From positions 2,976,001 to 3,040,000 of the forward strand of contig JALJCQ010000009.1 in the NCBI GenBank assembly GCA_023091665.1: a stretch of DNA of 64,000 bases, in the 5' to 3' direction. The stretch is from Pythium myriotylum. Lineage: Eukaryota > Oomycota > Peronosporomycetes > Pythiales > Pythiaceae. A program made the translations under genes and the position numbers. Positions 9,878 to 21,700 of the stretch are shown piece by piece. Position 1 is the first letter of the stretch. Each line of letters begins with the position of its first letter. Below the pieces are notes generated by a model. The model saw only the letters and a list, made by a program, of their open reading frames with translations. It made no database searches and was not told where the DNA came from.

Positions 9878-9928
9878 GAGCGGTCAAGTCTTAAAGAAAA
9901 GCAGCACAAACACCGACTCAGAGAGGCC

Positions 9929-11616
9929 ATGGTGAACCCAGCCACCAGCGACCTCGCCGAGCGCGTCTCGTACGTGTCGTCGACGAACAAAAAACTCGAA
10001 GTTGACTACGGAGAGGTTAAAACGCCCGGGGAACTCGAAGGTGGCGCCCTACGCGCAGGTGGTCGTCCAAATATCTGGAGCAAAGACTACATCGGTCTCG
10101 CCATCCAGTACGTCGGTGTCGGCATGGTCTACGGAACGCTTCCCCACACCATCTACCCAGTGCTCCAGCAGTACCTCAACATGGAAGGCACACAAATCCT
10201 CTCTTCCAGCGTCCTGGTCAACCTCCCTTGGTCTTTCAAGGTCGTCTACGGCATCTTGTCGGACTGCTTCCCCATCTTCGGCTATCGCCGTCGTCCGTTC
10301 ATGATTATCGGCTGGTCGGTTTGCTTCTTGATGTTGTTGATCATGGCGTGCTCCAAGATCGGCAAGCCGTACTACCTCGTTCGTTCGCTCCACGACAAGA
10401 AGCCGTCGTTGTACACAGCAGAGGACTGGAAGAACATCAACAAGGATGCGCCTGATCGAGGAAGCAAGCTGATCATCATGATGATGCTCGCTGCCGTTGG
10501 TTATGTCGGTGCGGATGTCGCTGCTGATGGTGTGGTTGTCGAGTTGGCTCAACGTGAGCCAGAGGCCGTTCGCGGCACCATACAGACCACGATCTACGTT
10601 GTTCGTACGGTCTTCATGGTGATCTCAGTGTGCATCACCGGTTTCCTGTTCAACGGCGAGGACTACGTAAGTTTGACTTCTCGCTATCCTTCCCCCAAGT
10701 CATGTTGATCCTCACGATTGCGCTCGTGCCTGTGATTCCGTGCACGTGGTTCTTCATCAAGGAGGAGAAGCACCCAGGTGTCAACTTCAAGAACTACATC
10801 TCAGACTTCTGGGAGCTGCTGCAGACTCGTGCCATGTACCAGGTCATCGCGTACAAGTTTTTCTCCGCAGTATTCGAACGTATCACGATGGTTGGTAGCT
10901 CTCCGATCGCGTCGTACTGGGCCAAGGTCACTCCTATCAACGAGACGATTGCTTCAGTGCTCAGTAACACGATCTTTGGCATCACGTTGTACTCGACGAT
11001 GAAGTGGGGTCTCCAGTGGGACTGGCGGATCATGCACGCCGTTACGCTCATTTGCACGCTATGTATCGACATGATCGCCGTGTTTCTTACGACGTGGGAC
11101 GTTGTCCGTAGCCAGTGGTTCTGGCTCGGCCCGCCGATCGTTGAACAGCTCCCGTCAGGCGTCGGCTGGATCATCGCGACATACGTCGTCGTTGAGCTTG
11201 CTGGCGAGGGTAACGAGGGTGCTGTTTACGGTTTGCTCACGACCGTGACCAACTTGACGACGCCATTTGCCGGGGTTATCACCAAGAACATCGGTGCCAA
11301 CTTCAAGTTAACGTCTGCCGACATTGCCGAAGACTCGCACGAGGTCCGCATGGATGTCACCTACGCGTACATCATCATGTACGTCGCCAATTTCTGCGGA
11401 CTCTTCTGGCTACCGTTGCTGCCTCGCCAGAAGAAGGAGACCCAAGAGCTCAAGGCCAACGGCGGCAAGAACAAGTACATTGGTATGTTCACTGTCTTCT
11501 ACCTCACGTTCGCCTTGTGCTGGTCGGTGATGGTGAACATCATGTCGATTTATCCGAGCACCAAGTGCCTCAAGATGGTGGGCGGCCGCGGCTGCAAGAA
11601 GACCCCCAAGAAGTAA
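9929..11616 (+). pseudogene. FBT3: folate-biopterin transporter with one frameshift
   Basis: Third FBT paralogue, starting MVNPATSDLAERVSYVSS at 9929 and ending CKKTPKK at 11616. It is conserved over its whole length except for one lesion near 10667. Where FBT1 reads GACTACGGTGGCAAGTTC, FBT3 reads GACTACGTAAGTTT, a net loss of 4 bases that shifts the frame. The first frame (to 10708) ends within 14 codons of the lesion, and the second frame resumes the conserved KFDFSLSFPQ segment at 10669. The lesion creates GTAAGT, a perfect splice-donor word. The nearest AG (10699) would not restore frame. Ends that do, such as 10761 (95 nt), would delete a membrane helix and lack a good acceptor. Either a young pseudogene, a sequencing error, or a truncated form of about 259 residues. 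Confidence 0.8.
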
Positions 11617-13300
11617 GCGAGACAGTCGAGTTGTCTAGGTAGGAGATGGTGCGTTCACCCGAATCAAATCAAATCAAACCCAGTCGTTTCGCTGGCACTG
11701 AGAGTCTTAGCGCATCGCATCAGGTCAGCTTGGTATCCCGGAACGCCTCTCCAAGTTCGTAAACTTTTTGTGTGGTTTTCTTTCACTTCTTTCAAGGACT
11801 GAGCCATTCTGAGAGCACTCCGGTTGAAATTCGACCTTGACAGGCATTCCCGCGACAGTCTCCACTAAACAAGTCGCAGTAGGGTCGACGGACGCTTCCA
11901 CACAGCCCCGGAAACGCCCTCAAAGCTCTTGGCGGTCAGCTTGGTGGTATTTCCTCCCTCGCATAGCCAGTGGAGGAGAAAGCACAAGATACTCATCGAC
12001 CCTTGGGTGGAACGGATGGACTCCCGTGTTCAAATACATCCGGATGAGTGGTAAGATGGTACAGACTGTACCATCTTGCTCACGATGTACAATACACTCA
12101 GATGGGAAGGGAGACGTCAAGAGAGCCAGCAACTGGTTTCACGAGCCGTCGACGACACGCGCGTCGTCTCGATTTCTGCATACGTCAACTATAACTCATC
12201 AAAGGTGTCGGGGGGTTAGGCCACTACTGGCCGACGGAGCCATCTCATGAGGTGGATTGAACGCCAGATGGAGAGAACAAGTCGGTGGTTGTGGCTTCAC
12301 TAACTTCTCGCAGCACATACAGCGTCCTGTGATTTCTGCCACGAGCGTGGCGATTGGACCACACAAAAGCCCACGATCCAGGCGAGTCACAGGGATCCCA
12401 GGTGCGGGGACCCTTTTGACGACATCTTTTCGATGACGGGCACTGGGTTGTGAGTCGCAGCAGCAATCCGCCTTTTTGGTATCTTTAGCAAACAACGTCG
12501 TCCTGCGTCATGATCGACAGCTGAGGCGCGCATCGCCCGCGTGAGATGGCATGAATGACGGACAGCTCGAGTTCCAAGGAGGAGAGAGAGAGAGAGCAGA
12601 GTGCGACATGAAGAGCCAAAGCCACGACTACCAAACCAGCAGCCGTTGACTAGACCACATGAACCAGTGGTGAGTACCGGTATACTCATCGGTGTCAACC
12701 AGATGACCCATTCAAACCAGGTGCTGCATGCGAGGGATAATTTCTCGGGTCCTCGAGACGCCAGCCATTCAAAGCCGACAGGACATGCCGTCTCCCTTCT
12801 GTGAAAAAGTATCCATTGAGTGGAATGGAAAATGGAGCAAAACTTTGGCACATGGGTATCCTTCATTGAACGAGAAAGGATCATTGGCATGTTTTGGTTG
12901 AGCCGAGAGCCTGTGAGGAGTGACTCACAGGAAGGAATCTCGTGCGCGGCGCCAGTTGGTGCCGTGGAGTGATCATGGGGCGTAAGCCGACTCGCCACAA
13001 ATTATGAAGAAAGAAGGTCTTGTCTCATTTCATCACATTTTGTACCGAAAATGAGTCCGCGTACTCGCCTTCGATTGGTCGAGAAGGTCGCTTTATATCG
13101 CGCGGGATAGGTGAGACCATGACGTCCGAAGCACCATTGCGAATTTGCGCGAGTTTTTTGTTTCGTCGACACGGCCTCGCGGTAAACAGAGTGACCGCAA
13201 ACTTGTGTGTCGCTTCTGCGTGGATGGATACGCAGAGGATGAGGCGCACCGGGCGGTCGTGGGGTCGTCGCCCCAAGGTCTTGCTGTAGCTCGCTCCTCC
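11617..13300. other. Intergenic region FBT3-PDR1
   Basis: 1.7 kb without a convincing gene. It contains a 12-bp perfect hairpin at 12053-12077 and a (GA)n run near 12580-12598. This is the boundary between the FBT and PDR clusters. Confidence 0.5.
12053..12077. repeat. Perfect 12-bp inverted repeat
   Basis: AAGATGGTACAG (12053-12064), one A, then CTGTACCATCTT (12066-12077). Very short spacer; function unknown. Confidence 0.85.
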
Positions 13301-13323
13301 GAGCTCATTCCCCGATTTGCTCC
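13301..13323 (+). promoter_or_regulatory. Oomycete initiator plus flanking element of PDR1
   Basis: CTCATTCCCCGATTTGCTCC within this interval is a near-ideal oomycete core promoter. Expected start near 13306, 38 bp before the ATG at 13344. Confidence 0.75.
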
Positions 13324-13343
13324 GAGCTTGCAAGAGAGCCGAG

Positions 13344-16300
13344 ATGGAGGACTCGTCGGCAGACTACTACGCGGCTGAGCCGGCCATCGAGTACACGGAT
13401 GCCAAGGCTCTGATGCAGCATGGCCCCGAGGCCCTTCACGGCCACGTCTCGTCCCGCATTGAGGTCGCGATGGGCAAGGCCCTTCCCCAGATGGAGGTGC
13501 GCTTCAAGAACCTCAGCATCTCGGCCGATGTCATGGTCTCGAGCGAGAAGGACAGCAAGCACGAGCTCCCGACCATCGCCAACGAGCTCAAGAAGACCTT
13601 CAGCGGCTTTTCGGGCAAGAAGAACCGTGCGACCAAGCACATCCTCAAGAACGTCAACGGTGTCTTCAAGCCCGGTACCATCACCCTCGTGCTGGGCCAG
13701 CCTGGTTCGGGCAAGTCGGCGCTCATGAAGATTCTCAGTGGACGCTTCCCCATGTCCAAGAACATCACGCTCGATGGTGAGGTCACGTACAACGGTGCTC
13801 CCCGTGAGGAGATCATCAAACGCATGCCTCAGTACGTGAGCTATGTGACCCAGCGTGATTACCACTTCCCGACGCTTACGGTCAAGGAGACGTTGGAGTT
13901 TGCCCACGAGTGCTGCGGTGGGGAGCTGCCCGCTCGTGCCGAGAAGCACTTCAACAAGGGCACCCCCGAGGAGAACAAGCTCGCTCTCGAGGCCGCACGT
14001 GCGCTCTACCAGTTCTTGCCCGATGTTATCATCCAGCAGCTCGGCCTGGAGAACTGCCAGAACACCGTTGTCGGTAACGCCATGCTTCGTGGTGTCTCTG
14101 GTGGTGAACGCAAGCGTGTTACCACCGGTGAGATGCAGTTCGGAAACAAGTACGTGACATTCATGGACGAGATCTCGACGGGTCTCGACAGTGCGGCTAC
14201 GTACGATATCATCAAGACGCAGCGTAGTGTCGCCAAGACACTCCGCAAGACGGTCGTGATCGCGTTGTTGCAGCCGTCGCCCGAGGTGTTCAACCTCTTC
14301 GACGACGTGCTCATCCTGAACGAGGGTCGTGTCATGTACCATGGTCCTCGTGACCAGGCTCTCGGCTACTTCGAGGATATGGGCTTCCACTGTCCTCCTC
14401 GCCGTGACGTCGCCGACTACCTCCTTGACCTGGGCACGCGCCAGCAGCGCCAGTACGAAGTTGCACGCAAGGACGGCTCCAAGCACCCGCGCAAGGCCAG
14501 CGAGTTCGCTGAACTCTTCGAGAAGTCGGAGATCCACGATGCGATGCTCGCAGAGCTTCACGGCCCTCACGACCCTGCGCTCCTTCGCGACAAGGAGCAG
14601 CACTTCGATGACATTCCTGAGTTCCACCAGTCTTTCCTTGAGTCGACCATCACGCTCATGGTTCGCCAGCTCAAGATCACGCTCCGCAACACGGCCTTCA
14701 TCAAGGGCCGAGGCCTCATGGTCATTATCATGGGTCTGCTGTACTCAACTGTCTTCTGGCAATTTGACGTGGTCAACGTGCAGGTCGTCATGGGCATCAT
14801 GTTCGCCGCTGTGCTCTTCTTGGCGCTCGGTCAGGCCTCGCAGATCCCGACGTATATCGCCGCCCGTCAGATCTTCTACAAGCAGCGTGGCGCCAACTTC
14901 TACCGCACTTCTTCGTACGTGCTGGCTTGCTCGGTCGCTCAGCTCCCGCTTGCGCTGCTCGAGTCCATTGTGTTCGGCAGCATGATCTACTGGATGTGTG
15001 GCTTCGTGTCGACTGTCGGCGCCTTCCTTATCTTCCTCGCGCTCATGTTCCTCACCAACTTGGCCTTCGCTGCGTGGTTCTTCTTCCTCTCAGCGATCTC
15101 GCCGGATCTCCACATCGCAAAGCCCATCTCGATGGTCTCCGTCATGTTCTACATCCTGTTCGCGGGTTTCGTGATCAGCCGCAACCAGATCCCAGACTAC
15201 TTCATCTGGGCCTACTGGCTCAACCCGATCGCGTGGTGTCTGCGCAGTCTCGGTATCAACCAGTACCGTAACAGCCGATACAACGTCGACGAGGTCAAGG
15301 GCGTCAACTACTACACACGCTACCACCTGCAGTTTGGCGAGTACTCGCTGAGCCTCTTCGACGTGCAGTCCGAGAAGATGTGGCTCTTGTACGGTTTCCT
15401 CTTCATGATTGCCACGTACATCGTCTTCATGTGGTTCTCCTACCTTGCGCTCGAGTTTAAGCGTTACGAGAGCCCAGAGCACGTCACGATCGGTGGTGAG
15501 GACGAAGACGAGCTCGCGATTGAGCGCTCGGGTTTCAGCTCGGGCACGGGGGAGAACTACGGTTTGGTGGAGACGCCTCGCGGCGACTCAAACGGCGAGA
15601 TCATCTTGGAAGTCAAGCCGACGACACGTGAACGCCACTTCACGCCAGTCACGCTCGCATTCAAGGACTTGTGGTACACTGTGCCGAACCCTGCCAACCC
15701 GAAGGAGACCATCGACTTGCTCAAGGGCATCTCCGGTTACGCGCGCCCTGGCTCTATGACGGCTCTCATGGGCAGCTCCGGTGCTGGTAAGACGACGCTC
15801 ATGGATGTCATCGCTGGTCGCAAGACTGGTGGCAAGATCCAGGGCCAGATCCTGCTCAACGGCTACGAGGCGACGGACCTTTCGATCCGCCGATCGACTG
15901 GTTACTGTGAGCAGATGGACATCCACTCTGAAGCCTCGACTTTCCGTGAGGCACTCACGTTCAGTGCCTTCCTCCGCCAGGATGCCGGAGTTTCGGATGC
16001 GCAGAAGTTCGACTCGGTCGAAGAATGCTTGGATCTGCTCGACTTGCGTCCAATTGCCGACCAGATCATCCGCGGCAGCTCGGTGGAGCAGATGAAGCGT
16101 CTCACGATCGGTGTGGAGCTGGCGGCGCAGCCGAGTGTGTTGTTCCTCGATGAGCCGACGAGTGGTCTCGACGCTCGCTCGGCGAAGGTGATCATGGATG
16201 GTGTCCGCAAGGTCGCCAACACGGGTCGTACGATTGTGTGCACGATTCACCAGCCATCGTCGGAAGTCTTCTCCGTGTTTGACAGTCTGCTGTTGCTCAA

Positions 16301-17459
16301 GCGTGGTGGTGAGACAGTGTACTTCGGCGAGTTGGGCGAGAACGCGTCTGAACTCATCAAGTACTTCGAGACTGTGGAGGGAACACCTCGTCTTGAGAAC
16401 GGCTATAACCCTGCGACGTGGATGTTGGAAGTGATCGGTGCTGGTGTCGGTAACTCGGCCTCCCAGGATTTCGTGAACATTTTCAAGGCGAGCGAGAAGA
16501 AGGCGATTCTGGACAAGAACCTCGACCAGGACGGTGTCACGCGCCCGGCGCCTGGCGTCCCTGCTCTCGAGTTCACGAGCAAGCGTGCGGCGGCCGAGTC
16601 GGTGCAGGCCAAGTTCCTTGTCAAGCGTTTCCTCGACATGTACTGGCGCACGCCGTCGTACAACCTGACTCGTTTCACCGTGTGCATCATGCTTGCGCTC
16701 ATCTTCGGTCTCTCGTACTTGGATGCCGACTACGACACGTACCAGGGGATCAACGCCGGTGAAGGTATGATCTTCATGACGACGGTCTTCATCGGTGTGA
16801 TCTCGTTCAACAGTGTGCTGCCGATCGCCTCGGAGGAGCGCGCGTCGTTCTACCGTGAGCGTGCTTCGCAGACCTACAACGCCTTGTGGTACTTCGTCGG
16901 CTCGACGATCGCGGAGATCCCGTACGTGTTCGGCAGCTCGCTCGTGTACACGGCCATCTTCTACCCGATGGTGGGCTTCACGGGCGTCGGTCGCTTCTTC
17001 TTCTACTGGCTCAACACGGCGCTCCACGTGCTGCTCCAGGCGTACGTTGGCCAGTTCCTCGCCTACGCGCTGCCGAGTGTCGAGGTCGCGGCCATCATCG
17101 GTGTGCTCGTGAACTCGATCTTCTTCCTCTTCATGGGCTTCAACCCGCCGGCCAACGCGATCCCGAGCGGCTACAAGTGGCTCTACCACATCACGCCGCA
17201 AAAGTACACGCTCTCGATCCTCTCGGCCACGGTCTTCGGTGACTGCGACGGCGACTCGGGCTCGCTCGGCTGCAAGCCCGTGCGGAACCTGCCGCCGACC
17301 GTGCCACAGGGACTCTCGGTCAAGCAGTACGTCGAGGAGATCTTCCTCATGAAGCACAGCGACATCTGGCGCGACTTTGCCATCATCCTCGGCTTCATCG
17401 TGCTCTTCCGCCTGCTCGCGCTGCTCTCGCTGCGCTACATCAACCACCAGAAGAGATAA
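13344..17459 (+). CDS. PDR1: full-length PDR/ABCG efflux transporter
   Basis: A 1371-residue protein of the pleiotropic drug resistance type, in reverse order NBD-TMD-NBD-TMD. NBD1 has Walker A GQPGSGKS (118-125), signature VSGGERKRV (~251) and Walker B with catalytic Glu in FMDEISTGLDS (~273). TMD1 spans about 450-705. NBD2 has Walker A GSSGAGKTT (~810), the degenerate PDR signature SSVEQMKRLTIG (~912) and FLDEPTSGLDA (~934). TMD2 spans ~1105-1370, with YRERASQTYNALWY and a Cys-bearing outer loop (GDC...LGC) before the last helix. It ends INHQKR. The start at 13344 follows the initiator at 13301-13323. The family pumps lipids and xenobiotics out across the plasma membrane at the cost of ATP; the substrate here is unknown. 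It is the first gene of the head-to-tail array. Confidence 0.93.
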   Translation: MEDSSADYYAAEPAIEYTDAKALMQHGPEALHGHVSSRIEVAMGKALPQMEVRFKNLSISADVMVSSEKDSKHELPTIANELKKTFSGFSGKKNRATKHILKNVNGVFKPGTITLVLGQPGSGKSALMKILSGRFPMSKNITLDGEVTYNGAPREEIIKRMPQYVSYVTQRDYHFPTLTVKETLEFAHECCGGELPARAEKHFNKGTPEENKLALEAARALYQFLPDVIIQQLGLENCQNTVVGNAMLRGVSGGERKRVTTGEMQFGNKYVTFMDEISTGLDSAATYDIIKTQRSVAKTLRKTVVIALLQPSPEVFNLFDDVLILNEGRVMYHGPRDQALGYFEDMGFHCPPRRDVADYLLDLGTRQQRQYEVARKDGSKHPRKASEFAELFEKSEIHDAMLAELHGPHDPALLRDKEQHFDDIPEFHQSFLESTITLMVRQLKITLRNTAFIKGRGLMVIIMGLLYSTVFWQFDVVNVQVVMGIMFAAVLFLALGQASQIPTYIAARQIFYKQRGANFYRTSSYVLACSVAQLPLALLESIVFGSMIYWMCGFVSTVGAFLIFLALMFLTNLAFAAWFFFLSAISPDLHIAKPISMVSVMFYILFAGFVISRNQIPDYFIWAYWLNPIAWCLRSLGINQYRNSRYNVDEVKGVNYYTRYHLQFGEYSLSLFDVQSEKMWLLYGFLFMIATYIVFMWFSYLALEFKRYESPEHVTIGGEDEDELAIERSGFSSGTGENYGLVETPRGDSNGEIILEVKPTTRERHFTPVTLAFKDLWYTVPNPANPKETIDLLKGISGYARPGSMTALMGSSGAGKTTLMDVIAGRKTGGKIQGQILLNGYEATDLSIRRSTGYCEQMDIHSEASTFREALTFSAFLRQDAGVSDAQKFDSVEECLDLLDLRPIADQIIRGSSVEQMKRLTIGVELAAQPSVLFLDEPTSGLDARSAKVIMDGVRKVANTGRTIVCTIHQPSSEVFSVFDSLLLLKRGGETVYFGELGENASELIKYFETVEGTPRLENGYNPATWMLEVIGAGVGNSASQDFVNIFKASEKKAILDKNLDQDGVTRPAPGVPALEFTSKRAAAESVQAKFLVKRFLDMYWRTPSYNLTRFTVCIMLALIFGLSYLDADYDTYQGINAGEGMIFMTTVFIGVISFNSVLPIASEERASFYRERASQTYNALWYFVGSTIAEIPYVFGSSLVYTAIFYPMVGFTGVGRFFFYWLNTALHVLLQAYVGQFLAYALPSVEVAAIIGVLVNSIFFLFMGFNPPANAIPSGYKWLYHITPQKYTLSILSATVFGDCDGDSGSLGCKPVRNLPPTVPQGLSVKQYVEEIFLMKHSDIWRDFAIILGFIVLFRLLALLSLRYINHQKR

Positions 17460-18724
17460 ACACACGAGACTAAAAAAAAATTAATTCACTTACATTTTTA
17501 GACCACCATACACCAGTGCGAGTTAGACGCGTCTTAGCGTCCTTGTTAGTCAGCGTCTAAGCTTCCTTGTTAGTCGGCGTCTAACCCCGTGACGACCATG
17601 CGTCTATACTATCATTGACTACCTACCGCCCTCGAGGACGATAATCGAGAGCCTCGTCCGTCTGCGCTTGCGACTGGCGTCGCAGATGGCTCCGTTGTCT
17701 TCCAACTCGGCACGTCGCAGATGCTAACAAATTCGCCGACTGGATCGACGCTGCTATTGAGTACAGCACCACACAGACCGAAAACCAAATGGATCGAGAC
17801 ACACTCGGTCGTTCGGCGGGAGACGATCTGGTGTCTCCAGAAGATCGCAAGCAGGGCAGTTGCCATTTTTTGTCTGTTTCGCCGCCACTTCAAGTCGCCC
17901 GACACAAAAGCGAGGTGTCACAAAATGAGATTTGTGCTAAAAAAATTCGCACACAAGCCAGCTGACGCGACCTTCACTCCTGCGCGTCATCAGTGTGGCG
18001 GGGAGATTGCGAGAATCGCCCCACCAGAACGATGGTCTCCAGGGATCCCGCGCCAGTCATTCGCTCGTTGGCGCGAAGCCGCCAACACTCTCGGCGCACA
18101 ATCCGCTCGTGGATTGTGCTCCTGCGCGGTGGTCCTTCTCAGCGAGAGCAAACAACGAGAGCTAACAACCACGAGCGTCTGTCGGGGGCGGGGCCAATAA
18201 CTCGCCGAGACTAAAGAAGGACCATGTCAACCCCTCGAGGGGTTCATTGTCGTCTCGCTCGCTCGCAACCACGACCGCCGTCTATTTCTCAATCGCCCCA
18301 AATGACCACCAACGAATCCACTCAACATGCTAATAACTTGAATAGAATTGCTCGGCCATCGAGCCAGCTCGCCACTCATCACAAGTGCTGTCTGGTCCAG
18401 AACGGTCAGCCGAAGTCGCGCGAGTTCCACGTGCCTTAGTGCCTTCAACGATGGGGCGACCGGTGGTCGGCGGTGATTGGTCGGCGATTCTAAGTGACCA
18501 TCACTCCTCACCGAAATCGCCAGTAATCGCCACTTGGAATCGGCCTTTTTCTGGACGAGTTGTTGCGCAGACCATCACTCTGCTATGAGCAGCTCACCTG
18601 GTTTTGGCACAGCATTGCATAATCGCGGCGTGGGGCGAGCCGCGATGACGGTGGATATGTCGGGCCCCTCTCCACCACGCCTCTCCTCTCTCTCTCTCTC
18701 GCTTGAGCGTGTTGCATCTCGCCG
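17460..18724. other. Intergenic region PDR1-PDR2
   Basis: No convincing gene. It has a two-copy 24-bp tandem repeat at 17540-17586 and a pyrimidine (CT)n tract at 18681-18702 just before the PDR2 promoter. Confidence 0.5.
17540..17586. repeat. 24-bp tandem repeat, two copies
   Basis: TCCTTGTTAGTCAGCGTCTA at 17540 recurs as TCCTTGTTAGTCGGCGTCTA at 17564. Short, and without obvious function. Confidence 0.75.
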
Positions 18725-18745
18725 CGGTCAGTTCCTGATCGACTC
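18725..18745 (+). promoter_or_regulatory. Possible initiator of PDR2
   Basis: CGGTCAGTTCCTGATCGACTC contains TCAGTTCC but lacks the ATTTG part, so the match is weaker than at the other PDR genes. About 50 bp before the ATG. Confidence 0.35.
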
Positions 18746-18778
18746 GCTCGCGCTCACAGCCTCTCCGGACGACTGAAC

Positions 18779-21700
18779 ATGGAGGACAAAGACGACATCG
18801 CGTACGAGCAGGCGCCGGCGCTCGAGTACTCGAGCGGCAAGGCGCTCATGCAGCATGGGCCCGAGGCGCTCCACGAGCACGTGGGCTCGCGACTCGAGGC
18901 CGCCATGGGCCGCTCGCTGCCGCAGATGGAAGTGCGCTTCAAGAACCTGAGCATCTCGGCCGAGCTGCTCGTCTCGAGCGACCGCGAGAGCAAAGAAGAG
19001 CTCCCGACACTGGTCAACGAGGTCAAGAAGAGCCTGCGCCGATTCTCGGCCACCAAGCACCGTGTGACCAAGCACATCCTCAAGAACGTCAACGGCGTGT
19101 TCAAGCCCGGCACGGTCACGTTGATTCTCGGCCAGCCGGGATCGGGCAAGTCGTCGCTCATGAAGATCCTCAGTGGACGCTTCCCTATGGACAAGAAGGT
19201 CCACTTGGAGGGCGAGGTGACCTACAACGGCGCCTCTCGTGACGAGATCATCCGCCGTATGCCCCAGTACGTGAGCTACGTGACCCAGCGTGATTACCAC
19301 TTCCCGACGCTCACGGTCAAGGAGACGTTGGAGTTTGCCCACGAGTGCTGCGGTGGGGAGCTCTCGGAACGCGCCGAGAAGCACTTTAACCAGGGCACTC
19401 CTGAGGAGAACAAGGAGGCGCTCGAGGCTGCTCGCGCGCTGTACAAGTACTACCCGGAAGTGATCATCCACCAACTCGGCTTGGACAACTGCCAGAACAC
19501 GATCGTCGGCAACGGTATGCTTCGCGGTGTCTCTGGTGGTGAGCGCAAGCGTGTTACCACCGGTGAGATGCAGTTCGGCAACAAGTACGTGACGTTCATG
19601 GACGAAATCTCGACGGGTCTCGACAGTGCGGCTACGTACGACATCATCAAGACGCAGCGCAGTATCGCGAAGACGCTCCGCAAGACTGTCGTGATTGCCC
19701 TACTGCAGCCGTCACCGGAAGTCTTCAACCTGTTCGATGAGGTCATGATCCTCAACAACGGGTACGTCATGTACCACGGTCCTCGTGAACAGGCTATGCC
19801 GTACTTCACGGGCCTCGGCTTCCACTGCCCGCCTGGTCGAGACCACGCCGATTTCTTGATGGATCTCGGTACTCGCCAGCAGCACAAGTACGAGGTCGCC
19901 CGTGCTGACGGCTCACCCCACCCTCGCAAGGCAAGTGAGTTCGCTGCAGTGTTCGAGAAGTCAGCTATCCACGACGACATGCTCAGGGAACTCCACAGCC
20001 CACTTGACCCTATTCTCTTGGAGGACAAGGAGCGCCACTTCGACGAGATCCCGGAGTTCCACCAGTCGTTCATCGACAGCACAGCGACGCTTATGGTCCG
20101 CCAGCTCAAGATCACGCTCCGCAACACGGCTTTCATCAAGGGTCGTGGCTTCATGGTGCTGCTCATCGGATTCATCTACTCGACCGTCTTCTGGCAGTTC
20201 GACGTTACCAACGTGCAGGTTGTCATGGGTATCATCTTCCAGTCGATTCTGTTCTTGGCTCTTGGCCAGGCGTCGCAGATCCCGACGTACATCGCTGGTC
20301 GCCAGATCTTCTACAAGCAGCGTGGCGCCAACTTCTACCGCACGTCGTCGTACGTGATGGCTTGCTCGGTTGCTCAGCTGCCTCTGGCTGCTGCGGAGAC
20401 TATCGTGTTCGGTACGATGGTGTACTGGATGTGTGGCTTCGTGTCATCCTTCGGCTCCTATGTGCTGTTCGAGTTGCTGCTGTTCCTTACGAACTTGGCC
20501 TTCGCCTCGTGCTTCTTTGCTCTGTCTGCCATCTCACCGGATCTCCACGTTGCCAAGCCCATCTCGATGGTTTCCATCCTGTTCTTCGTTATGTTCGCTG
20601 GCTTCGTGATCCCGAAGAACCAAATCCCGGACTACTTCATCTGGGCGTACTGGGCTAACCCGATCGCATGGTGTCTGCGTGCTCTGGCGATCAACGAGTA
20701 CCGCCATGGTGAGTTCGATCAGGATACCTACAAGGGCTTCCCGTACAAGGAGCGATTCGGCAAGCAGATGGGATCGTACCAGCTCGGCTTGTTTGACGTC
20801 GAGTCCGACAAGGAGTGGCTTGCGTACGGTTTCATCTTCCTCATTGCCTCCTACTTTGTCTTCATGTGGCTGTCGTTCTTGATTCTCGAGAACATCCGCT
20901 ACGAGAGCCCGGAGCACATCTCGCTCAACTCGGAGGACGATGTCAAGGACATTGAGCTTTCGAGTGTCGGATCCAGCACGGGCTCCGAGTACGGTCTCAT
21001 CCAGACCCCGCGCGGCAACGAAAAGGGAGACCTCGCACTCGAAGTCAAGCCGACGTCGCGCGAGCGTTACTTCAAGCCAGTCACGCTTGCTTTCAAGGAT
21101 TTGTGGTACTCGGTGCCCAACCCGACGAACCCGAAGGAAGACCTTGAGTTGCTCAAGGGCATCTCTGGTTTCTCAACGCCCGGCACTATCACAGCTCTGA
21201 TGGGCAGTTCTGGTGCTGGCAAGACGACGTTGATGGATGTCATCGCCGGCCGCAAGACTGGTGGCAAGATTCGTGGCCAGATTCTTCTGAACGGCCACCC
21301 TGCGACCGACCTTGCGATCCGCCGATCAACGGGTTACTGTGAGCAGATGGATGTGCACTCGGAGGCTTCGACGATCCGTGAGGCATTGACTTTCAGTGCC
21401 TTCTTGCGTCAGGACGCGAGTGTGCCAGCCAGCCAGAAGTACGACTCGGTCGAGGAGTGCTTGGAGCTGTTGGATCTGCTTCCAATCGCTGACCAGATCA
21501 TCCGCGGCAGCTCGGTGGAGCAGATGAAGCGTCTTACGATCGGTGTTGAACTCGCTGCGCAGCCCAGTGTGCTGTTCTTGGATGAGCCGACGAGTGGTCT
21601 CGACGCCCGCTCGGCCAAGGTGATCATGGATGGCGTCCGTAAGGTCGCTGACACAGGCCGCACTGTGGTCTGCACGATCCACCAGCCGTCGTGGGAAGTA

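Noticed and set aside
10667..10699. Intron in FBT3 starting at GTAAGT
   Set aside because: The first AG gives 33 nt and leaves the frame broken; FBT1 and FBT2 have no intron here; other ends would remove a membrane helix. Kept only as an alternative.
13305..14627. Long minus-strand open frame (440 codons) opposite PDR1 NBD1
   Set aside because: It is a mirror of the coding strand; the same type of frame appears opposite the NBDs of every PDR gene, and its sequence is Leu/Val/Glu/Arg/His-rich without any domain.
15588..17465. 625-codon minus-strand open frame opposite the second half of PDR1
   Set aside because: Shadow frame caused by codon bias (few A/T third positions) of the PDR gene; similar frames recur opposite PDR2-PDR8.
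17721..18200. 159-codon plus-strand frame between PDR1 and PDR2
   Set aside because: No initiator before it and no recognisable motif; composition like the intergenic DNA.
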